Translations under genes and position numbers: made by a program
Notes under the pieces: generated by a model
Told to the model about the DNA's origin: nothing
The model's input: the letters and a program-made list of their open reading frames with translations, nothing else
Database searches by the model: none
Source of the DNA: Dugong dugon
Lineage: Eukaryota > Chordata > Mammalia > Sirenia > Dugongidae
Reading direction: 5' to 3'
DNA: 64,000 nucleotides
Assembly: GCA_030035585.1 (NCBI GenBank)
Contig: CM057468.1
Span: 55,734,145-55,798,144, forward strand
Shown here: positions 58,178 to 64,000 of the stretch, in pieces
Numbering within the stretch: the stretch's first letter is position 1
Layout of the letters: every line of letters begins with the position of its first letter

Positions 58178-59520
58178 TGGTGGTTAAAAGTCTTAAGTGG
58201 TCTAATATCTACTTCCTCTCTCTACACTGCAAATACAGGTTGCGGCATAGTTCAGTTCTCTGTTCTTCAGTGGAGATGCAATGCTTCTATCAGCCAAGGT
58301 CTGAAGCACTTGACAATGGAATATTCCTGACTGAATGTCAATGTTCTTGTTTCCCTCCGTTGGGTTACAGATATTTAGCTAAGTAATAACCAGGTCCCAA
58401 ACCTATACCACAGCTAGTTGTTTGGCTTCTATGAAAATAAAATCTTCAAAATACAAAAAGTTCTTGAGAACCAGGCTCAGTTTCAGATGCAAAAAGTGTA
58501 GCTGGTTCTTAATACTCTCTTGCCCCTGGCAGAGGTGACACATCAGAGCGACCATGTCTAAATTATCTTGTCGGGGTTTCACACAGACAGAGGAGACTTT
58601 CAACATTGTACTTCATAAAACTGCAAACAGACTGATACGTTTCTGTTTATTTTCCTCCAAGTGTGCCCTGGTTTTCATAACACAGCTTGTATGTGTGCTA
58701 ATGAATGACAACACCCTCGTCCCGAGTCTGGATCTTCACATTCTCTCTGCCAAGAAATTTGTTTTGTGAATTTTCAACTTTTGTTTTTCCACCACCTGAA
58801 AGCTAACCATGAGACCTGACTTGGAGGCAGTTTTGGCAATTTTACGAATGCACTTACTTTGATAGCTGAAAATGGCCTCAAGGAATGATTAATACCTTGT
58901 GGGGGTCGATGACATAAATCTGCTTCAGTGGGCCTGACGCAAGTTTTCTTGGGCAGGAATGTTACAGCTATATTGCTGTGGAAACCTGCTAACACTGAGC
59001 AGACCCCAGCAGATAAAAAATCTTCAAAAAGCATAACTGCTTAAACCGGACTCAAATTTATGTTTGCTTGTTAGCAACAAAATGCAGCGAACTCTTTCCC
59101 CTAGAAATTGCATAATGGACTGCAATACTACAAAGAAAACCCTTTTCCTACTAGAGTTTCAGATGTGCTTACAAAAGAATGAATGGCTTTCAGGTGATTT
59201 TTATTTCTTGGGTCCCTCAAGCATGTTTTCTCTTCGGTCTGAAGGAAAGGTGGTACAATGAAGGCAAGGGGTGATGGGTAAAGCAGTATCAAAATCTGTT
59301 AAGTATATCTACATAGGGTACTCACACAACGTGTTGTGCTCAAAAGGCTGGCAGAACAACTCTTTAATATGGTTGAAAGAATGACTTTATGAAAGCCTTG
59401 TGTATATAAATCAATTAATCAAGAGTCAATTCAATACTGCCACCTGGCAGACTGAATAAATTATGGATTAGGAAATATTTTTGGTATGATTAAACCAAGA
59501 GTTTATCTTAATGGTAAAAT
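58178..59520. other. No recognisable feature
   Basis: Several short frames (65-86 codons) on both strands overlap. None shows a domain. There is no assignable repeat. Confidence 0.5.
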
Positions 59521-59524
59521 ATGA

Positions 59525-59745
59525 GCTGGGAAGCTGAATCACAGAGATCAAAACTCTAACTCTTCCACTCAAAAGTTGGGTGGTTCTGGGCAGTTAACTT
59601 CCAGTGCCTCAGTTTTCTCACTTGTAAAATGGAGATAATACTAGTACCTGTTTCTTAGGTTTATAATGAGGATTAAATGGCTTAATTTTTGTAAAGGGCT
59701 TGGAAGAGGAGCTGTAAAATACTCAATTATTATTTAAGCTTTATA
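59525..59745 (+). repeat. MIR
   Basis: 'ggttctgggcagttaacttc' 'agtgcctcagttttctcact' 'tgtaaaatggagataatact' 'ataatgaggattaaatggct' and 'gtaaagggcttggaagagga' are in MIR order. Confidence 0.88.
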
Positions 59746-59939
59746 TAAATGGTTTTATTAAAATAAACTTTCTACTGAGTGTAATATAGTCATGCAGTGA
59801 GTGTTGAATTTACATAGCTGATTTCTCAGGTGACTGTTCAAAGAACAGTTTCACTAATGTGGCGTGATATTTGAATACACATAGATAAATTTACTTACAG
59901 CCAATAAAGCTACAAGAACCCTAACGTGTTGGAGGTTAG

Positions 59940-60100
59940 GATCATTGAGAAGGAAGAGATTTTAGTTGTATTCAAATCATATTTTCCAGAGGTGGAAACC
60001 AAGATCCACAGAGATTAAGAGGCTTTCTCAGAAAAACATATATTAGTGACAGACAGAGTGGAGCCTTAAATTCAGTTTTTCATTAGGTCTTCTAACTTTT
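59940..60100 (-). repeat. MIR/MIR3-class relic
   Basis: 'attttccagaggtggaaacc' 'aagatccacagagattaaga' 'cattaggtcttctaac' fits an antisense MIR-class element. Confidence 0.5.
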
Positions 60101-60359
60101 TGTACATGAAGAAAACTCATAGAGACAATCCACAATTTTTGCACTATATGTTTTGGGCATTGTATTATAAAGAATATAGTTGTACATTAACACAGAAATA
60201 ATTCTATAATTAGATCTTTTGAATCCTACCGAAAACTCACTATTAAATAAATCAGGTATGACTGAGATTATTTAGTAATTGTGATAATATAATTAAAATT
60301 TGTATAATTATTTACAATGGAAAAAGTTTTACATATTCATACTGTAAATACTCTGGTAT

Positions 60360-60556
60360 AAGGAACCCTGGTGGCAATGGTTAAGTACTCAGCTGCTAAC
60401 TGAAAATTTGAGGGTTTGAACCCTCCTAGCTGCTCCAAGGAAGAATGACCTGGAGGTCTGCTCCTACAAAGATTACATCTTAGAAAACCCTGTGGGGCAG
60501 TTCCACTCTGTTACATGGTGTTGCTATGAGTTGAAAAACGACTCGATATCATCCAA
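60360..60556 (+). repeat. AfroSINE
   Basis: 'aaggaaccctggtggcaatg' head, 'gggtttgaaccctcctagct' B-box, 'ctgtggggcagttccactct', tail 'aacgactcgatatcatc'. Confidence 0.92.
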
Positions 60557-60689
60557 ATATAACAAGGCAACAAGGTGTAGTATATAGTAGAAGGTTTAGA
60601 CAGTATATAAAAGTATATGCTATGTTGAAGAGACACAAATACTTCCATTTTGTATCATGCTAATAATATGTTTTCTCATGTAATTCTCA

Positions 60690-60819
60690 TAACAATCTTA
60701 CAGGTATGTTACTGAACCTATTCTATAGATAAGGAAACTGAGGATCAGGGTTATTTAGGTAACTTTGCTCTGGGTCACACAATTAGTGAGTGACCCAGAC
60801 TGAATTAAAAGCCAGGTCT
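60690..60819 (-). repeat. MIR, cut by the 60.8-kb L1
   Basis: 'tagataaggaaactgaggat', 'gctctgggtcacacaattag' 'tgagtgacccagactgaatt' give the antisense MIR core. The L1 starts immediately after 'aaagccaggtct'. Confidence 0.8.
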
Positions 60820-60828
60820 CGGAGGAGG

Positions 60829-60840
60829 GGCAAGATGGCG
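60829..60840 (+). promoter_or_regulatory. YY1-like motif at L1 start
   Basis: 'ggcaagatggcg' near the first bases of the L1. Human L1 has a YY1 site in the same place (caagatggccg, established) that sets accurate transcription start. The homologous position in the 25.1-kb L1 reads 'gcaaaatggtg', so it is degraded there. Function here is inferred. Confidence 0.6.
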
Positions 60841-60952
60841 CTCTAGGCAGAAACACCACGCCGTCCCTCCACAGCAAAGATCCGAAAAACTAAGCCTAAC
60901 AGAGAATCAACAATCCTGAAACCCTAGAACACCAAATGAAGAGATAAAGAAC

Positions 60953-61549
60953 TCAGCCAAACACCAAACGGAGTGAGAATACTAAAAGAGAACGGAGAGC
61001 GAGGAGAGACTCAGGCAGAGATTCCTTACCAGCTAACGCAGCGCGGATCCACCATCTTGGATTCCTATCGGAGACCAGCAAACGGGAGAGCAGCCTTGCA
61101 GAGCATCTGGTCGGAGACAGAACGACCGGTAAACTGCGGTGCGCGCTCTCCCACCACCCACCCCTCTCCGCCTCAGCTGGGGATCCCCTGCTTTCCGTGG
61201 CCAGGGTCTCTGGGCTGGGGGGTGCTGGTGCTTGGATTCCGCGCGCCTGGGCTGGCGGCTTTCTGGGAGCCGTTTGCTGGCAGCTAGCGAACCTTTCTCT
61301 GCCGCCTCCCCCTCCTTTTGCCTGGGTGCCTGGTTCCGAGTGCCGTCTCTGCTCTCTCCTGCGGGGCTGTAGGGCTGCGTGCGGGCGTGTGGCTGTTTCT
61401 GGGTCTGGGCTCCCGCGTGGGTGGGATCCCGGGGCCTTTGTTCGTTCGCCCCTCTGCTTTCCGTGGCCGGGGTCCCTGGGCGGGGGGGGGCCGGTGCTTG
61501 GGTTCCGCGCGCCCGGGCTGGGGGCTTTCTGGGAGCCGTTTGCTGGCAC
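60953..61549 (-). other. Antisense open frame in L1 5' UTR (198 codons)
   Basis: See also 24495-24986 and 5292-5600. The last ~55 codons (ESAHRSLPVVLSPTRCSARL, then LLVSDRNPRWWIRAALAG and ESLLALRSLLVFSLRLVFG) align in frame with the 24.5-24.99-kb copy apart from a 3-residue in-frame difference. Upstream parts are low-complexity R/P/G from the monomers. Not shown to be translated. Confidence 0.35.
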
Positions 61550-61980
61550 CTAGCGGACCTTTTTCTGCCGCCTCCCCCTCCTTTTGCCTGGGTGCCTGGG
61601 TCCGGGTGCTGTCTCTGCTCTCTCCTGCGGGGCTGTGGAGCTGCGTGCGGGCGTGTGGCTGTTTCTGGGTCTGGGCTCCCGCGTGGGTGGGATCCCGGGG
61701 CCTTTGTTCGTTCACCCCTCTGCTTTCCGTGGCCGGGGTCCCTGGGCGGGGGGGCGCCGGTGCTTGGGTTCCGCGCGCCCGGGCTGGGGGCTTTCTGGGA
61801 GCCGTTTGCTGGCACCTAGCGGACCTTTTTCTGCCGCCTCCCCCTCCTTTTGCCTGGGTGCCTGGTTCCGAGGGCCGTCTCTGCTCTCTCCTGCGGGGCT
61901 GTAGGGCTGCGTTCGGGCGTGTGGCTGTTTCCAGGTCTGGGCTCCCGCGCGGGTGGGATCCTGGGGCCTTTGTTCGTTGG
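61183..61980 (+). promoter_or_regulatory. Three tandem 266-bp L1 promoter monomers
   Basis: Unit boundaries taken at 'cccctctgctttccgtggcc': 61183-61448, 61449-61714 and 61715-61980, each exactly 266 bp. Units 2 and 3 are about 94% identical by eye, and unit 1 is more different. Each contains 'gggagccgtttgctggca', 'ctctctcctgcggggctgt' and 'ggcctttgttcgtt'. A partial fourth unit (about 61981-62095) precedes the T-tract. Very GC- and CpG-rich, and probably the internal promoter. Confidence 0.92.
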
Positions 61981-62792
61981 CCCCTCTGCTTCCCGTGGCC
62001 ACGGTCACTTAACCCCGAGACTATCGGCTTCTTGGAATTCGCGCCCCTGAGTGGGGGCTCTCTGGGTCCCATTTGTAGGCACTGACTGCTGGTGTTGCCC
62101 TTTTTTTTTTTTTTTTTTTTTCTCAATTTTATTTTTCTTCCTTTTTTGATTAGTTTTGTCATATTTTACCTCTTTTTCTCTTTTGTCTTTCTTCATTGCT
62201 TAATTTCTTGTCCCTCTATCTCTTCCTTCTCTTTCTGATCCCTGAATACCAGGCGATGTATGCCTCTGTACCTTCAGGCCAGGCTGAGCTGTGAAAATTG
62301 AGACCGACTCCCCCAGACCTCATAGCTGCATCGGTGCGATCCCTGGGAACTTTGCAGTTTTTTAACTTTTCTGATTTTCATTTGGTCATTCTTTCCTTTT
62401 CTTTCTCTTCCCCCTTCTGGTTTCCTCCATCCCATAGTCTCTCATCTGTACATTCCAACGACAAACTCCCCTAGCATTCTTTTATGTTTGTACGCTTTTT
62501 GCTCCTCCTCCTCTCTCCTCTCTCCCATATCCAGCTTAGCTTCACACATAACCATCTTCCCGCTGCACCCTACCTACCTGCACCGTGCACTAGACATCAC
62601 ATCACCAAGCGGTGCAGGCACGCCCTATTGGAACCTGCCCAGCACTGACTACCGACCGTCCTGGTGGCTGCGGTGAGTGCCACAAGCAACCCATCCCAGT
62701 GGCTCCTCCTCAACTAGATCTGCCCAGCTGTACCACAAGAACGAAAAAAAAAAAAAAATCTACAATCAATAAACGAGAGAAATATCTACTGA

Positions 62793-63848
62793 ATGCCCCG
62801 AAAACAGCAAACAATATCAAAACATTTACAAAAACAAGACAAGATGGCTCCAATAGGCGTCCAAATTAAAACACCAGATAACTCTCCTGTGGAAGAAAAT
62901 GCACTAGAAGTACCTGATACGGAACTCAAATCACTAATACTCGGAATTTTCCAAGAACTGAGGCAAAAAGCTGACAAACATGAGGAAAAAATAGACAAAT
63001 TTATGGAAAATACAGACAAAAAATTGGAAGAATTCAGGAAGATGATGCAAGAACAAAATGCCAAAATAAATTCACAACTCGAAATTATACAAAAACAACA
63101 ATTAGAAATCCAAAAGATAAACAACAAGATTTCAGAAATGGACGGTGTCATAGAAGGGCTGAGAAGTAGATTTGAAACCATGGAAGACAGGATCAGTGGA
63201 ACTGAAGACAAACACTTGGATACAACTCTGTTTCAGGAAAACTCAGAAAAAAGAACAAAGAAAAATGAAGAGACCCTGAGAGTTATGTGGGACACAATTA
63301 AAAGCAAAAACTTACGAGTGATTGGCATACCAGAACAGGGGGAGAAAACAGAAAACACAGAGAGGATCATTGAGGAACTGCTGACAGAAAACTTTCCCAA
63401 TATCATGAAAGATGAAAAGCTGGTCATCCAAGAAGCTCAACGAACCCCATATAGAAGAGACCCCAAAAGAAAATCACCAAGACATATCATATTCACACTC
63501 GCTAAAACTAAAGACAAACAAAGAATCCTGAGAGCAGCTCGGGAAAAACAAGAAGTCACATACAGAGGAGAAACAATAAGACTAAGCTCAGATTATTCAG
63601 CAGAAACCATGCAGGCAAGAAGGCAATGGGATGACATATATAAAATCTTGAAAGAAAAAAATTGTCAGCCAAGAATAATATATCCTGCAAAACTCTCATT
63701 CAGATTTGATGGTGAAATTAGGTCATTTCCAGATAAACAGAAACTAAAGGAATATGCAAAAGTCAAACCAAACTTACAAGAATTATTAAAGGGAGTTCTT
63801 CGATCTGAGGACAAAGACAAACAGCTTAAGCCCTCAGGCAGGACCTAG
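62793..63848 (+). CDS. L1 ORF1 protein (ORF1p), complete
   Basis: 351 residues, starting at the ATG of 'ctgaatgccccgaaaac', which matches the start position of the other copies and ends at a TAG after GRT. ORF1p is the trimeric RNA-binding and nucleic-acid chaperone of L1 ribonucleoprotein particles, cytoplasmic. A charged, glutamine/lysine-rich coiled coil spans about residues 45-150 (ELRQKADKHEEKIDKFMENT onward). The RRM follows at about 165-250 (NLRVIGIPEQGEKTENTERI, FPNIMKDEKL). The C-terminal domain is about 255-340 (ARRQWDDIYKILKEKN, IIYPAKLSFRF, LQELLKGVLR), as in human ORF1p, which is 338 residues. No interruption is seen. No frame of ORF2 is within the window. Confidence 0.93.
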   Translation: MPRKQQTISKHLQKQDKMAPIGVQIKTPDNSPVEENALEVPDTELKSLILGIFQELRQKADKHEEKIDKFMENTDKKLEEFRKMMQEQNAKINSQLEIIQKQQLEIQKINNKISEMDGVIEGLRSRFETMEDRISGTEDKHLDTTLFQENSEKRTKKNEETLRVMWDTIKSKNLRVIGIPEQGEKTENTERIIEELLTENFPNIMKDEKLVIQEAQRTPYRRDPKRKSPRHIIFTLAKTKDKQRILRAAREKQEVTYRGETIRLSSDYSAETMQARRQWDDIYKILKEKNCQPRIIYPAKLSFRFDGEIRSFPDKQKLKEYAKVKPNLQELLKGVLRSEDKDKQLKPSGRT

Positions 63849-64000
63849 GATCTAGGATGCAGGTTCACATGAACCAGATACCATTCTAGGAACTGAACTA
63901 CAGACGACTTTCCAAAAACAAAAGATATACAACAGGGAATCAGAGAAATCAATCAAAGGATGACAACAACATCCAAACAATGAAAGAGGGAACAAACGGC
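63849..64000 (+). other. L1 inter-ORF spacer
   Basis: Non-coding sequence after the ORF1 stop. It corresponds to the spacer at about 21495-22049 of the reverse-strand L1 (shared 'gaaccagataccattctagg'-type text). The window ends before ORF2. Confidence 0.85.

Larger units (their letters stand above)
60820..64000 (+). mobile_element. Young lineage-specific L1, 5' end through ORF1 (continues past window)
   Basis: Starts at or near 'ggaggaggggcaagatggcg', comparable in style to the human L1 start. 5' UTR 60820-62792: a unique head (60820-61182), three 266-bp monomers (61183-61980), the start of a fourth, then a T-tract (62101-62120). ORF1 62793-63848 is open, with the inter-ORF spacer 63849-64000. 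The spacing in the other L1 puts the ORF2 start about 64.3 kb, outside the window. The high CpG content and intact ORF1 suggest recent insertion. Confidence 0.95.

Noticed and set aside
61033-62162. Long antisense and sense frames (260, 292 and 255 codons) across the GC-rich block
   Set aside because: They are translations of stop-poor tandem 266-bp monomers, rich in R, P and G, and overlap each other in several frames. Only the recurring C-terminal block is kept, as a separate cautious finding.
62786-63211. Antisense 141-codon frame over the intact ORF1
   Set aside because: It shadows the coding region of ORF1; the same shadow appears at 22545-23009.
1-64000. Retroviral or other LTR-type fossil elements
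   Set aside because: I saw no paired long terminal repeats, primer-binding-site context or gag/pol/env-like frames. The RT-like frames are of the L1 and RTE kinds.
1-64000. Host protein-coding exons, tRNA or rRNA genes
   Set aside because: No frame outside repeats reached a length or showed a motif that would support a gene. The tRNA-like signals are SINE heads. An intron of a large gene cannot be excluded.

Overview
This window is vertebrate (placental mammal) nuclear DNA built almost entirely from interspersed repeats. I see no intact host protein-coding gene, no rRNA or tRNA gene, no CRISPR array, and no retroviral or LTR-type element that I can support. Nineteen or so copies of a tRNA-headed SINE share a 3' end with an RTE (BovB-like) LINE. 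The B-box-type motif, the 'ccaccagggctcc' end and the '(a/t)gagtcggaatcgactcgacggcaac' tail match the AfroSINE family as I remember it. Together with a lineage-specific L1 whose 5' UTR and 3' UTR do not look like human or mouse L1, this points to an afrotherian, most likely an elephant or close relative (inference, no database search).

Layout. 0-5 kb: an AfroSINE, an old L1M 3' half, a MIR and two AfroSINEs around a CA microsatellite. 5.15-6.97 kb: the 5' part of a young-type L1 inside a 16-bp target-site duplication (TSD), with no 3' half and no poly(A). 7-16.3 kb: AfroSINEs, old L1 pieces, MIRs, an older lineage L1 3' UTR (11.05-12.05 kb) and a 5'-truncated RTE. 16.5-25.1 kb: a near full-length, reverse-strand L1 of about 8.6 kb with three 5' UTR promoter monomers, an ORF1, a decayed ORF2 and a duplicated 3' UTR end. 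25-36.9 kb: mostly low-density sequence with AfroSINEs, MIRs, L2 and one short RTE. 36.9-47.9 kb: an RTE cluster that includes an RTE inserted into an L1M and a near-complete RTE inserted in opposite orientation into another RTE. 48-60.8 kb: AfroSINEs, an L1MB 3' half and long featureless AT-rich stretches. 60.82-64.0 kb: the 5' end of a young L1 with a GC-rich promoter of three 266-bp tandem monomers and an uninterrupted 351-codon ORF1; its ORF2 lies beyond the window.

The elements are related in function. The L1s encode ORF1p (RNA-binding chaperone) and ORF2p (endonuclease plus reverse transcriptase). The RTE encodes one endonuclease/reverse transcriptase protein. AfroSINEs have no protein and, from their RTE-like 3' ends, were presumably mobilised by RTE. 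Nesting gives a relative age order: MIR, L2 and L1M first, then RTE and AfroSINE together with the older lineage L1, then the 60.8-kb L1, which sits inside a MIR.

Most interesting points: the TSD-flanked L1 without a 3' end; tandem promoter monomers varying between L1 copies; an antisense reading frame in the L1 5' UTR recurring in all three copies; a head-to-head RTE-in-RTE palindrome of roughly 2.7-kb arms; a 52-bp TSD-flanked AfroSINE stub; and a short copy of the RTE 3' end inside an RTE body.
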